A stretch of 64,000 nucleotides of DNA from Trissonchulus latispiculum (Eukaryota; Nematoda; Enoplea; Enoplida; Ironidae), in contig JASAND010004219.1 of assembly GCA_030248195.1 (NCBI GenBank), positions 1 through 64,000 on the forward strand. The letters are read 5' to 3'. Numbering within the stretch: the first letter of the stretch is position 1; each line of letters starts with the position of its first letter. The position numbers and the translations under genes were made by a program. The notes under the pieces are model-generated. The model searched no databases and was not told the origin of the DNA. It saw nothing but the letters and a program-made list of their open reading frames with translations. This document shows, one piece after another, positions 45,331 to 57,322 of the stretch.

Positions 45331-47713
45331 TTATTCTTTTGAATTCTTTTGAATAGCAAGTTTGTAAACATTCATCCTGTCAAGACCTTTGTCTTCCTGC
45401 ATTAAATCTTTCTTATCACGTATCTCCTTTATGACTGGGGCATTCCCGAAGGCAATGAGCTGTGAAAATTTATTTAATAACAGGTCATTAAGTGTTAGCC
45501 TCATACGAGGTCTCAGTTCTGCGTAAGCTTCCTGACAAGCACCCTCAGAATCATAGTCATCTTCTTTGTTTTATCTTTGAAGCCTCCGGAATTTGGAACT
45601 AAGTTTAGCCAGGGTTTCTTCGCTTAAGTCATCCCAAAATAACCCTAACGCTTCAGTTTCCATTTCCATTTCACTTGACCCATCAGACCATTGATCAGAT
45701 CCATTATCACTGCTCTCGCTATCCGTAGTATAATCTTCATTGTCTTTACGATTTAGTTTATGAGCCTCAAGCCTATGGACCTTTTCAAGGAAGGGTATAG
45801 TAGAGTTGAGCAGAGTAGAGTAGAGTAGAGTTAAAATTAACTCTTTTCATTAATTAAAGGATGGAGTTAATTTTAACTCTGCGTGTTTTAACTCTTTCTA
45901 ACAATGCATGGTTAAAAACGGCAGGGTTAAAAAGAGTTAAAAATGCCAGGGTTAGAATTAACTCCATGCATTCATGAAAACAGTAAATTTTAACTCTACT
46001 CTACTCTACCCTACCGTTCTTAAAAACCTGGTTTTTGGAATCACCAAACTTTGAACTATTATTACTCAAACGACTTAAATGTCAAGATGTAACTTACGAC
46101 TTTCTCTTTAATGAATGAGAAAAAAGACTTTTATGCCTTTCTAAAATTGAAACTGAGTTATGAAAAATGCGGTGAAAATGTGGAAAAACTAAAAAATTTC
46201 TGCAGATTAAAGTAAATCATTTCGAAGCACATTAATTATCACGAAACCGTTCTTCATTGCAGAGAAATCAGCTAAAATGTATTCGCAACCTTAATTTTTA
46301 CTTCTTTTCTCAGAATACACTTTTCTGACTTTGGAATTGACATTAGTACACGAGCTAACACAGATGCGTAATAATATTTATGAATCAGAAAAAGGAAGTT
46401 CTTCGGAATGAAAGACAAAATTTTACACGTACATCATGCAAGCCCTATCTTAAACCGTTGTTTACACGCATTTACGGTGAAGAGTATCTTTCTCAAGCAA
46501 AATGCATGTGAGGGCCCGGGTTGAGCAAACATAAGAGACCTGCTGCACTGAGGCGCAGCAGAAAAAACTTTCGGGAATAAATAAGAAATGTTGATTCCAA
46601 AAAATTGTGAATGTCTATTCCGGTCGTTCTATTAAAGGGCACCCATTTGCAAGTTAAAGTTAAAGTTAAGTTAAAGAACAGTTTTTATATCAATCAAGTA
46701 AAACAATTTTGCCCTAAAACCATACGTAAAAATTCTCAGCAAAATTGGAAGTACAAAACATTTTCGGTTCTCTTATGGTCCTTTCGTGGGAAACTTGAAA
46801 AGTTAAATATTTGGAATGCTAAAATTTGTCGGTCGGTCGATCAGAAATATGTTCAAAAGCATTCATGCAAAAGTTTTATCACATTTTCTTTCAGCTTAAT
46901 GTCCTTTTTAGACCCTGATTCCGTTTCCGCTTGAGCTTTTTAGACTGAGCTTCAAATTACCAGAATATTTCAGCAAGTTTCAAAGCAACCAATTAAAATG
47001 AAGCAAGTATGTGCAGCCAATGAAAATCACTGTGCAAGATTCTGATTGGTGACTGACATCATTGCATTTCCAGAGTTTATTTGATGGCAAAATTGCTTCA
47101 AAACGCTGTTTTCATACAGCGAAGTTATTTAAATTTACGGTGGATTACTAATGTACAAACACATGAACCGCAACTAATTTTTTATTTAAACTGCAGTAGT
47201 GAAATTAATTAGAATAAATAAAAATTGTAGCCATGTAGATATCGAAAATAGTTAAAATATTGTTTAATTGAATAATAAAACATTTGAAACAAGAGAAAGG
47301 ACTTAACTTGCGAATTTTCATTGGGACTGATTAATTGAATAACCATCTGTATTTTAACTCTGCTTAACCCACGTGTTTTGACGGGGGTTAAATTTCATAG
47401 GAAAAAAGCTTTGAGGGAGCTAAACAAAGTTAAATTCAACTCTTTCATGAAAGGGGTAGAGTTAAATTTAACTCTGCAAATATTTAACCCTTGCAGCGAT
47501 TCTTGAAAAAGGTAGAGTTAGAGCGAGTTAATTTTAACTCTTTTCAAGAAACAACTCAGAGTTGAAAACTTTAACTCTCTATAACTAGCAGGGTTAAAAT
47601 TAACTCGTTTAACCCTTTCTTGAAAAGCATCGAGTTAATTTTAACTCTACTCTACCCTTTCTTGAAAAGGCCCTATGACGGTGCAGGCTTTGGCGATGAG
47701 AATAGGCCTTCAT
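45331..47713 (-). pseudogene. transposon reading frame split by a foldback insertion
   Basis: On the minus strand, an ATG at 47711-47713 opens a frame (MKAYSHRQSLH...) that runs into the 6-bp target duplication at 47672-47677. It resumes in phase at the other copy, 45777-45772, continuing HRLEAHKLNRKDNEDY, then an acidic Ser/Asp/Glu stretch (TDSESSDNGSDQWSDGSSE), then SEETLAKLSSKFRRLQR. An in-frame TAA (45571-45573) follows, after which coding character continues (AELRPRMRLTLNDLLLNKF) to a TAA at 45331-45333. Exact phase agreement across the 1.9-kb insertion shows that the frame predates it. I recognise no transposase catalytic motif; it could be an accessory or N-terminal fragment. Confidence 0.6.
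45778..47671. mobile_element. 1.9-kb foldback element with 6-bp target duplication
   Basis: The left end GGACCTTTTCAAGGAAGGGTATAGTAGAG mirrors the right end CTCTACTCTACCCTTTCTTGAAAAGG. The arms (about 240 bases left, 340 right) are made of short units GAGTTAAAATTAACTC, GTAGAG and GGGTTAAA. The insertion is flanked by CCTATG at 45772-45777 and 47672-47677, and removing it restores the host reading frame phase. The interior is AT-rich without a supported gene. A second TTAACCCTGCCGTTTT-type unit occurs inside the arms. Confidence 0.85.
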
Positions 47714-47995
47714 ACAAACTGGGCTGATACATTATGATACTACGGAGCATGAACAGGCCGCCTTTTTAATTCGTTGATTTACGTCGGCACATACAAAATG
47801 CTTACTTTCCAGTTGGCCAGCGCTTACTTTCCAGTTGGTCAGCACTTTGGTCAGCGCTTACTTTCACTTGGTAAGCTTTTGATAAAATATTTGCTTCCTG
47901 CTGACATAATGCGTACACTATAAAGATTACACAGACAGGAAACATACACACTTTGTTTATGTTACATGTCACATGTCATGCCACATATCGTCATG

Positions 47996-48200
47996 TCACA
48001 AAAAACCTGTTATCCAAGCGTCAGCTAGAGAGAAGCACATAATGAAAAGTCACGTTAGGTTAGGCTGTACATACGGTTGGCTAACCTAGAAGCTTACATA
48101 TAGCTGCTTTAGCTATATTATATCTGAGGTGTAGTGGCCGAGTGGGCTAAGTGATATGTTTTTTAAACTGGATTTATTCAAGTGGTTGTTCGATTCTCAG
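47996..48200 (+). repeat. right long TIR, with tRNA-Ser/Leu-like boxes
   Basis: Inverted partner of 44863-45074. The A-box-like sequence is at 48133-48151 (AGTGGCCGAGTGGGCTAAG) and the B-box-like sequence at 48187-48199 (TGTTCGATTCTCA). The spacing (about 40 bases) suits a pol III promoter, but no tRNA anticodon stem forms between them, so it is a tRNA-derived sequence, not a tRNA. Confidence 0.7.
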
Positions 48201-48245
48201 ATCATGCCCCGGGGCAAATCCCTGACCCAGAACCGGCATTTTTTA

Positions 48246-49402
48246 GCTACTGACGTCCGTCTCCTACTCGTCTGTATTTAGTTTTTTGGTGCTAAAAATT
48301 GGATCAGTGCCAGTCATTTTATTTGTGAAATTGCTTTCAGATCGGATACTCAATGACCAGCTTGGTTCAGCTGATCCAGTTAGCTGTGTTATGGTGTGTG
48401 AAGTCATTCCGAAAAGTTAACAGCTCACAGTGAAGATTAATCTTTGAAAATTGCGATGTTAATATTATGTAATTTGAATTGTGACGAAGTATGGCATTAC
48501 AAACAATTTCAAATTTTGTACTTGGTTTGTTCTATATACTGAATGTTGTAAGCAGTTATTGGAACAGCTAAAGTTATTATCTATCTGGCATCATATACAT
48601 CATCATCATATACATCATATACATCTGGCGACATATAGCTGCTTGCTTTTCTTGGAATTAAAATTAAAATTAAAATTAGAAATCAATACGTCGTGGCTAT
48701 GTAAAAGAGATTCCAGTTGATAGCTGTGCTGCTGTTTGACGGATGCTTGGACGCTTTACAACAGTATACAGCAAGTTTCATGACAAATTTTGTTACCTCT
48801 TATCTTAACAGCAGACACTCCCAAACGCAAAGTGCAAGCAGACGGAGTTCGTACAGTGCCCTTAGAGAATTATTTTGAACTTATCCTGTCCTAAAAAGAG
48901 TAAGCCGTATACTGAAATAACAAAAACAGTACAAACCTAAAACACAAAAATATTGCATGCGCCGTACTTAGCTAGGTATAACGAAATAGAGTGGTTATAG
49001 AGGTGATCTTAGATAGGTAGGTAGGAGCAAGCTGTATATTACATGACCCAAGTAGGTAGATTAGTTAGGTACATATGTTAGGTAGATAGGTAGGAACCCT
49101 TTAATGGGCCGACGCCGGGTTCCATGTCCCGGGGGGAAACACGGAGAGACGGAAATTAGAGAATTAGAAATGTAAGAACTCAATATGTGAAAGGAGAGGT
49201 TAGAGAAGTATGACTGAAAATTTGAATTACCGAGTGGGTAACGGGTACAAATGTGGTCCGGTCCGTAATGGACGTACCTGGTGAATATAAAATCGGAGAA
49301 CTTTGGAAAGGATTGTTTGAGGCAAGTCGCAATCCAATGATTGTGGCTCGAAGTGGCAATACTATACTACTGCTCTTCATTCGTCCAGAATACACTTGCT
49401 GT
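48246..49402. other. gene-free DNA with GTAG microsatellite
   Basis: No supported gene. Small repeats are CATCATATACATCAT at about 48588-48630, AAATTA x4 at 48656-48679, and a TAGGTAGG microsatellite at 48985-49095. Confidence 0.5.
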
Positions 49403-49796
49403 TGTTAAAAACCTACTTTACTAGTTGTAATCCGCCCTAAATTACTTTGGTTACTTTCACAAATGATCAATTTAATCATGTGCAAACAGCAACCATTTGG
49501 TTACATATATAAGTTAGCTTGTATGCATAACTAATCAGTTTATGTCTATCTGTCAACCTGTCGAGTCGGCCTATTGAGCCCTACATTGTATTGCCTTATT
49601 TTATGCCATTTCTTCATTAAATCTCACGTAAGTACTAGTAAATCATGGGCGTTAACATCTTTCATTAGGGTATCTTAGATAGGGGCTAGTTATTCTTTTG
49701 AGTAGGTTGCACCCTAGTTTTCCGTGACGTAAGAACCTGCATCGTTTTGCCCTTTAAGTGCCGGTTTAGTACCGGACAGTAAACCGGTAATTAACG
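49403..49796 (+). repeat. LTR at the left end of the palindrome
   Basis: The interval starts TGTTAAAAACC and ends GGTAATTAACG (the expected CA is mutated to CG). It is an inverted copy of 57323-57727, with the same internal phrases in the same order (GTTACATATATAAG..., CCTATTGAG/CCAATCGGCC, TTAAATCTCACG/TTAAATACAACG, CCGGTTTAGTACCGGACAGTAAACCGG). A tRNA-Arg primer site follows after TT. Identity to the partner looks like 75-80%, so both are old. Confidence 0.8.
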
Positions 49797-49798
49797 TT

Positions 49799-49818
49799 TG
49801 GCGGCCGTGACAGGACCA
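49799..49818 (+). other. tRNA-Arg primer-binding site, left
   Basis: TGGCGGCCGTGACAGGACCA begins two bases after the LTR. Apart from one G for A it equals the right-hand site (57301-57320). TGGCGACCGTGACAGG is complementary to a tRNA-Arg 3' end, the primer used by 412/mdg1-type elements. Confidence 0.8.
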
Positions 49819-50769
49819 CTGTTCGGTTTGCTGAATTGAAAAAGTTCGAAATGTTGCGATTTTTCAAAAAAGATTTTTGAACTCAATTTTGCGATTTATT
49901 GAAAAACGTTTGTATTTTTAGAATCGCAAAAATTGGGAGAATCTTTTAAAATACTTTTTGCTTAAGTTTGAAGACTTTTTAAATTCTCCTATTGTGTAGG
50001 GTGCAACTTTTGAAACGTGTCAGCATGGGTGGTTACGAAACTCGGTCGGGGGACTTGTCTTACCCCCTCCCCCACCACCCCCCCCCCCCGAAGTTCTGAG
50101 TTGGAGGACGGCGAAATAAACGACACTGCATTATTGGGGCAGCCCAATAACCTATTTCGCAGGCAGGATCCAAATTTTGGTAATTTTGTACCCCCCAATG
50201 CTGATTTTGTCAAAATTTTTGCAAACTTTTGCCTAAATAAAATTTTTGGGAACTCCCCAAACGTCGTATTGTTTTTGGGGGCCCGTAATTGCCAAAATTT
50301 TGAAATTTTAGGCACTTTTTAGGCAAAATTTTGACCCCCCCAAATACCCCTCAAAGTCAATTTTCGTCAAATTAGGCTAAATAAATTTTTTGGGAATCCC
50401 CCAAGGCGTGTATAATTTTTGGGGACCCATAATTGCCAAAATTTCGAAGTTTTTGTAAATTTTTGGCGAAATTTTCAACCCCCCCCCCCAATTGACCCTA
50501 AAATCGATATTTTTCAGCGATTTTTAGGCCGAATTGCTTCAAATAACGACCATCCTAGGCGCAAAACGACGTTCTAGGAGGATATTCGTGTTGATTTTTT
50601 GCTTGAAATCGTAGTTTTGACTCATTTCTGTTACCCCCCACCCCCACACAAACTACACCAGAAACAACCATTCTTTTCGTCCTAATCTACGTTTTTGACC
50701 CCCCCCCCCCAACAGGTCATACCACCCCCAACAAAAATCCACTGGTTTCAACGGATTTTCTTCGAATAA
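49819..50769 (+). other. decayed leader/gag region of the left arm
   Basis: No intact frame. The stretch has repeated CAAAATTTTG/AAAATTTTTG phrases and several C runs (50078-50092, 50478-50489, 50700-50711). It is the counterpart of the right arm 56310-57300 but too diverged and rearranged to align beyond the phrase GGGTGCAAC. A GTTCTAGGAGGATATTCG block near 50570 has no partner. Confidence 0.4.
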
Positions 50770-51536
50770 TTTTGATACGTCCCACGGCATTTCGAAGCAG
50801 ACAGATTGTCTGGGTAAAAAATGTCAAGACCCTAATATTTCGTGTCCGAGGTCTCAGGTTGCGACTAGTTCAAATTCGACCATATGTTCACTGGAGTCTG
50901 CTCGGAAGGGCAAGAGGTATGAAGCGACTTCTTCAGGATATAATGACCTCAATGATGGCATATTTCTTGGTCTGAATAACTTGAACCACTATGGCCCGTG
51001 TATGGATTTTATTGGAATCGATATTGCCCCTTCCATTGCTGATTAACCCTTGGATTCTGTACAACGTGATCAGCCTACAGTTGGAAAACCTGAACGGAAT
51101 GGAAGTCTCAAAGAAGAGCAAGATTTGGAGACCAAGTGGATACGTGTCCCTGGTCCTGATTTTCCTGGAAGTAACTATGGAAGTATACCTATCACCAACA
51201 AGTGAAGATTCTGTGGAACAGTTAGAGAATGGCAGAAGCAAAATGGAATCAGACGAAGCTCTTACGAATAGTGGCTCAATGAGTAATACTTCAGCTTTTA
51301 TTGGAACTGTATTGACTATTGCCCCAAAGATGAATGATTATGGTTTGAATTTATTATTTGATGATGAAAAGGGCAAACAAAGTGCTGAAGATATGGAAAA
51401 AAGCACTTATGATATTAAGCTGAAGCAAGATACCCATACGTATAAGGAAAATAGACTTGGTTTGGAAAAGTCCAATGTGATTATTACTTCTCAGCCACGA
51501 GCTTTGTCATCACCTTTCTCTGTAATTGGATTATGA
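50770..51536 (+). pseudogene. retroelement coding fragment, left arm
   Basis: A diverged inverted copy of 54645-55357. Readable pieces are SRQIVWVKNVKTLIFR (near 50800), then NLNHYGPCMDFIG, then TKWIRVPGPDFPGS, and then the best stretch, EDSVEQLENGRSKMESDEALTNSGSMS with TAFIGTVLTIAPKMNDYGLNL-type sequence. Stops and frame changes break it. The protein is Ser/Glu/Asn-rich and I recognise no domain. Its distance from the primer site and the zinc knuckle in the right arm suggest a Gag or Gag-Pol part. Confidence 0.6.
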
Positions 51537-52345
51537 TATTGGATATACGTATACACCAGATGTACGTATAAAAGTAGTAATGGAAATTGGTATTTTTCTT
51601 TGAGGTCATCGGGTTGTATATCGTTATTTTTCACGTGCTAAGTGCAAGAGTTCCTTCACATAGTACGTAGCTACCCACAATGCGTCTAGTCGTATAAACA
51701 TACTACTAGTGCTGTCGTCTGGTAGCGTGTACCGCTTATATTTTGCCTTTTTTTACTTTCTCGTAGTGTTTTTGGTCAAGTTTCGTTAATCGCTAATCTG
51801 AATTACTTAAAGCTCAGTTTTGTGAATTTTTTTACTAAAGCAGTTGTTTTGCAGTCTGCTAATCAGAAGTCTATTTGAAAAGCAAGCAATTTATTAGTTA
51901 TTTCGTTAGTTTGAAGAAGAAGAAGTAGTTTTTACGAGGCTTATTATATACGTGCATTCTTAAAACGCCTCATTATTTTTGTTTCATGGAAGACTTTTGG
52001 GCTACTACATTATAATTAGCTTGCTATAGTCGTATTTGCTATTATTAGTATTTTGATAGTGCGTAGTCACTTATATACGGTTTTTGTCATACTATTAGTC
52101 AAGCTTAGTATTTTGTTTTGTTTTTGAATTTGGAGCTAATCAGAGTTACAGTTATTCGATTTTTGCTAACATTGCATTTACTTATACTACTTCATTTATT
52201 TTGAATTAACTTGTACTTTCTATTTTGTGTTGTCATTGTTAACCGTATAATATGCATATACAGCAAAAGCCCAAGAAAAAATGCTGTAATTATGAAGCAA
52301 AAAAATAAGGCATCTCAAAAGAGGCAAAATGAGTCCTGTATATAT
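51537..52345 (+). repeat. inner palindrome arm, left
   Basis: Non-coding continuation of the palindrome. Phrases such as CACATAGTACGTAGCTACCCACAATGC, TTGTGAATTTTTT and AAAAGAGGCAAAATGAGTCCTGTATATATA recur inverted at 53795-54480 in mirrored order. The similarity fades at about 52345. Confidence 0.75.
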
Positions 52346-53794
52346 ATATATATATTGTATATTGTATTTGAAAGATTGGTAGCGAATGGTAGTCAAATAC
52401 AAGCTACTTGAAAAATGGGGATATATTCGTACTTGAACGTAAACTTGATAGCATTTTAAACACGATACTGCAACTCAAATTCAGAAAATAAGCGAAAACT
52501 CGTATTACATTACAATATACGACGAGAATTAAGTATACAACAGTACAAAAGAGTAAATGTGGCAAAGTACCTTTACAACAAATTCAAAAAATTAAAGTAC
52601 AACAAAAATACCTGTACACAATTCAAAAGCTAAATACGACATTCATACTTTACAACAATTTCAAAAGAGTAAATACCACATAGAGTATATAAATCTGTAC
52701 AACCATTCAAAAGATTAACATATAGCTTATTCGCTAACAATGCGAAAATTCAATCACAGTACAAAACAGCAATACTGAATACTGAAGTCATGAGAAGAAC
52801 AGAAACTACCGTGTCAGTACAATCCATTCTAACTCAACTCTTGGACCTATGGCATAAATGCCCTTAGCATCAATGAATTGTATTACCGATAAGGTAGTTT
52901 AAAAGAAACACGAAACAATCCAAAATAAAACCAAATAATCTAACTGAAAATTCGACTGAGTATAACGAAAATTCAAAATTTTCTTTGCGCGAAAGATAGT
53001 AATTTTAAATATCTTAAAAACCCTAAAGAAAAACATCACAAATAATCCATAAGTACACGAACGTATTTCCAATTACATCGTTCATCCCCGAACAGAAAAG
53101 AATGAGTGCCTACAAATTCACACTCTACAAAATAAAGTATTCCAAGAAAGTAAATCCAAAACTAAATAGCAATGTACAAAAAGAAACAATTAACAAATAC
53201 ATACAAGTAAAGACTTTACAAAGTACACATTAAAAGCAAATCTATAAACTACTAATGATTATGCCTAACTAAGAAAAGTTCACTATGCAATTTAAAGTTC
53301 GTCAATTGTGGCAGTTCTTTGTATTACTGCTTTAATGAGGAGCAGTTCATCGACAATTGGTTACGTAGAACTCCATGGAATGCATCGATGTAGAATCATC
53401 AAAGAGCTGCTTATCTAAAAGAAACAAAGCAAACACAACCACATATCTATTCAGAATTTTAAGCTAACGATTCCCAATTTGAAAGAAATATTCGAGAGAA
53501 TAGAGAAAAAAGACAGAAATACGAAAGATAAAATTTCTAAAGCATCAAATGACAAAAAATATCCGTTATAGCAGTTAAGCCTCCAAGTAGAAAGCTAAAT
53601 AAGCATAAAGCTAACTAGTCTACCACAGAAATACAAAACATCAATTACATAACGAAATAAAGTCTTCAGCTTGTGATGAAGTTAGCTTGCTGGCAAAGAT
53701 ACAGTTACAAAATACAAACGGAACAAATAACTTCAAAACAAATCCTAACTACTACAATATTTACAGACGCTGGCATCTTGTTTTATTTGGTCCT
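52346..53794. other. A-rich centre of the palindrome
   Basis: No gene and no LTR. The plus strand is A-rich with repeated phrases of the type ACAATTCAAAAGAGTAAATAC and GTACAACAAATTCAAAA between 52530 and 52720, a loose repeat of about 55-70 bases. No match between its two halves was seen, so it is a true spacer of about 1.45 kb. Confidence 0.55.
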
Positions 53795-54644
53795 TTTAAT
53801 ATATATAGGACTCGTTTGCCTCTTTTTAGATGCCTTAGTTTTCTCTGCGTCTTTATCTACAGCATCGTTTTTTTGGGCTTTTTGCTGTATATGCATATTA
53901 ATACTGTTAACAAACTCAACAAAAAATACAAAGTCCATAATAATACCAAAGTATCAAAGAATAACAAAGCCATAGTACAGACTGGTAAATATGATCATTA
54001 GCAAGCTAACTCTTGTATTATAGCAAGAATTCTTCGTTGAACGTATCAATGAGGCGTTTTAGAATTACACGTATATATAAGCCTCGAGTAATTACCCCAT
54101 CTTCTTCAAAATAATAACTAAGTAACTAATAAATTGCTTGCGCTTCAAATGAACTTCCGATTAGTAAAGTAGCAAAATAACTGCTTTAAGAAAAAATTCA
54201 CAAAACTGAGCTTTCAAAGAATTCAGGTTAACGACTGACAAAAGTTGACTCAAGTATTACGAAAGTAAGAAAAATTAAAAACAAATATAAGCGAAACACG
54301 CTACCAGACGACAACACTAGTCCTATGTTTATACGACTAGAAGCATTGTGGGTAGCTACGTACTATGTGAAGGAAATCTTGCACTTAGCATGCAAAAAAA
54401 TAACGATATACAACCCGATGACCGTAAAGAATACTCTTTTATACGTACATCTGGTATATACGTATATCTAATGTCAAGAACCAATTATAGAGAAAGGCGA
54501 TGACAAAGCTCGTGGCTGAGAAGTAATAATCACATTGGACTTTTCCAAAGCAAGTCCATTTTCCATATACGTATTTTGCGTCAGCTTATCATAAGTGCTT
54601 TTTTCCTTATCCACAGCACTTGAGTTGCCCTTTGCTTCATCAAA
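53795..54644 (-). repeat. inner palindrome arm, right
   Basis: Mirror of 51537-52345. Shared blocks include AGGACTCGTTTGCCTCTTTTTAGATGCC, the ATGAGGCGTTTTA/TAAAACGCCTCAT block at 54049-54062 and the ACAACACTAGT...GCATTGTGGGTAGCTACGTAC block at about 54310-54365. No supported gene; the two open frames at 53673-54001 are chance. Confidence 0.75.
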
Positions 54645-56307
54645 TCATAGATCCAAACCATAATTATTCTCCCTTGGGGCAATAGTCAATACAGTTCCCA
54701 TAAAAGCTGAAGTATCACTCATTGAGCCACTATTCGCAAGAGCTTTGTTAGATTCAGTTTTGCTTCTGCCATTCTCTAACTGTTCAAAAGAATCTTCACT
54801 TGAAGGCAGTACGTATACTTCTACGGTTAAATGTCTTCCAGGAAAATCAGGATCAGGGACACGTATCCACTTTGCTTTCAAATCTTGCACTTCCTTCACA
54901 CCGTCATTCCGTTCAGACTTTACATCTGTCGGCTGGTCACGTAATACAGAATCCAAGGGTTCATCAGCAATGGAAGAGGTAATGCTTGTTCCAACGAAAT
55001 CCATGCAAGGGTCATAGTGTTCCAAGTCTTTCACAGCACGAGATATGCCATCATTGAAATCATGGTATCCTGAAGAAATTGCTTCATAACTCTTGTCTAA
55101 CTGATCACACTCTAATGAGCATACGGTCGAATTTGAACCAGTCAAAACCTGGGACTTCGAAAACGAAAAATTATGGTCTTGGCATTTTCTGCCCAGACTA
55201 TCTGTCTGCTTCGGGACAGGACAGAAATACAACGGGACTTATCAAAATTATTCGAAGAAAACCCGTTCAAACAAGTGGATTTACGTTTAGGGAGGTGTGA
55301 CCTGCTTTGGGGGGGCCAAAAACGTACATTTTCCAAAATTTCGACCAAAAGATGCAAAATTCGAGGGATAAGAAAGTGAAATTTCGTTCGAGCGCATCGC
55401 GCTTGGCCTAAAACTACTGTTCATTTGGCTCTGAGGGCCCAATCTTACAAATCGACCAGAAATATTTTGAAATTTGGGCCAAATAGCACTATGGCCATAT
55501 CGAAAAACGTTTTGGCCTGTAGAAAATCTTGGCGAAACAAATCTAGGAAACAAATATTGGTTATAGTAGCAGTTCATAGGGCTACTCCTCATTGCGCTAT
55601 TCGTTTGGTTCTGCCACTCCGTAAAAAATTTTTCACACGAATAATCCGAACATACATCAAAGGTTCGAAAACGACCATTTTTCGAAGGATTTTTCGACCT
55701 AGAAAAAGAAGTTTGAGGGTTAGGACGAAAAGAATAGTTGATTCTGGTGTAGTTTCCTTGGCCACAACTAGGAATCACATTGAATTCGTTTCTGTACGTA
55801 GAACTTGAATTTCGACCAGAAAAAGTTCGAAATTGGGGATCTGCAAGGGGGGCGAAATTGTCACTGTAGCGAATTCCATAATTTATGCTTCTCAAATGGT
55901 TTGAATTCGTGTTTGGAAAACAGAAAAAACCACACGAAAAACATTTGATGGGTGGGGGTACGTATATACTGAGCAAACTTGGGGGAGAAAAACCATTTCT
56001 GGAATTATATACGTAAGTATGTCGGCGAAATCGAAAAATTGGACGAAAAATTCGTAGTTCTCGGTGAAAACGCAAAATTATCATAACGTGAATTTCTGGA
56101 AATATTGCGCGGATGGGCATGAAAAGAAAATTGGGATCGAAAATTATACATACGTATGGGACACGTAGCCATCAAATGACCAATTTTGTGACACAAAAAA
56201 CACGAACGAAACTGTCTTGTAGGAAAATTATTGCTCCAAATATGGCTATAACTGCGCATATTGCAACTACAATCGGCTAATAAATGAAAAAAATCCAAAA
56301 ATATCAC
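54645..56307 (-). pseudogene. retroelement gag fragment with zinc knuckle, right arm
   Basis: Reading leftward, the frame at 56307-56005 holds CFLCHKIGHLMATC, a perfect C-x2-C-x4-H-x4-C knuckle at 56161-56202, the nucleocapsid signature. It is followed in another frame (56120-55287) by a Phe/Arg/Ser/Asn-rich stretch with FxRF-type repeats, and then by 55232-54645 (195 codons). The last contains KAKWIRVPDPDFPGRHLTV, EDSFEQLENGRSK and GSMSDTSAFMGTVLTIAP and stops near 54645. Protease, RT and integrase are all absent. The partner in the left arm lacks the knuckle. The region follows LTR and primer site in normal gag position. Confidence 0.65.
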
Positions 56308-57300
56308 GGAAAAATGACAACTTCGGGGGCAGTTTCTCTTTCTGTAAACGAAATCGGGTATCCAAAATACTTAGATTAAAAAAGTCAAAAGAGCTACAAA
56401 AAATTAGGAATTACAGAACTTCGGAAGAAGTTTACCTCCAATCGGCCCATTCAACAAATTCAAATTCACTGGACTTACTCCAAATAAAAGTACAACATTA
56501 CTAGAATTCCTGATCAAACAAAAAAAGGGGGGGGAAGGGGGTGATATTTTTATAGGGGCATTGTTGCAAAAAAAAGTAAAGTAAGTCCGAATGAAAATTT
56601 CTTTTCCTTCGGCTTAACTGAAATTAGAAAAAAATCAACAACGCCCAATGACTTGAAGAGAAGTCAAGGTTAGGGGGAAAGGGGGATATCCAAAATTCAC
56701 ACTAAAAGCTACGTATAATTCCAAATATTATCCAACCTAGTACGATGTTTTGCGTCTAGGCTTGTCCTTTATTTGGAGCAAATGCGTCCATTTTTACGAC
56801 AATTATGCCTTTGAGTCGATATGGATGAACACAAAAATTTGCAAAAATTGGCCTAGAAAATTAGAAACTTTGGCCTTAAATGCCTTCAGAAAATTTCAAA
56901 AAATAGGCATCGTCAAACTAAATTTTATTCAGCCCCAAACGTTCGTTAAAGTAGACTACAAAATTACTTTGGGGATCACAAAATTTTTCAAAAATTGGAA
57001 AGTTTATTTCCAATAATGAATCTAGGGCAGCCTCTGTTGCTTCCCTGTTGTCAAGATTTCCCAGTATCGGGAAAGTTCAACAACCAGGAGAAAAGGAAGA
57101 ACCACATCATTTTATACTACTATAAGCCCTCTTATACTACTAATTCAAATCCTCATTGGGATTTTTTTGAAGCTCGAGTTGCACCCTAAAAATTTCGAAA
57201 AGATAAAATATCAAGCTTTTAATTTAAATCGCAAAAATTAAGCGTAAAAAATGAATTCAACGATTCAAAAGAAAAGCAGAAATTTTTATAGACCGGACAG
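56308..57300 (-). other. leader region of the right-arm retroelement
   Basis: Between primer site and knuckle-containing frame. No credible gene; the open frames at 56750-57016 and 56995-57189 run on the plus strand against the element. GAAAATTTT/AAATTTTCA phrases and a G run (56527-56534) resemble the left arm in kind. Confidence 0.4.
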
Positions 57301-57320
57301 TGGTCCTGTCACGGTCGCCA
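57301..57320 (-). other. tRNA-Arg primer-binding site, right
   Basis: On the minus strand TGGCGACCGTGACAGGACCA, two bases after the LTR end. It matches the tRNA-Arg primer complement used by 412/mdg1-type elements. It points leftward, towards the left-hand site. Confidence 0.85.
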
Positions 57321-57322
57321 AA

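Larger units (their letters stand above)
44443..48245. mobile_element. TIR DNA transposon carrying nested insertions
   Basis: Inverted ends are visible at two levels. The outermost block AAATGGGGTTCTGGGTCAGG (44446-44465) mirrors CCTGACCCAGAACCGGCATTTT (48220-48241). The long block 44863-45074 mirrors 47996-48200 over about 205 bases at about 85-90% identity. On the left these blocks are separated by about 390 bases that hold a hammerhead ribozyme, which are absent on the right and so are an insertion. Inside are a disrupted reading frame (45331-47713, minus) and a 1.9-kb foldback element. Without the insertions the element is about 1.5 kb. The superfamily is unknown. Confidence 0.75.
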
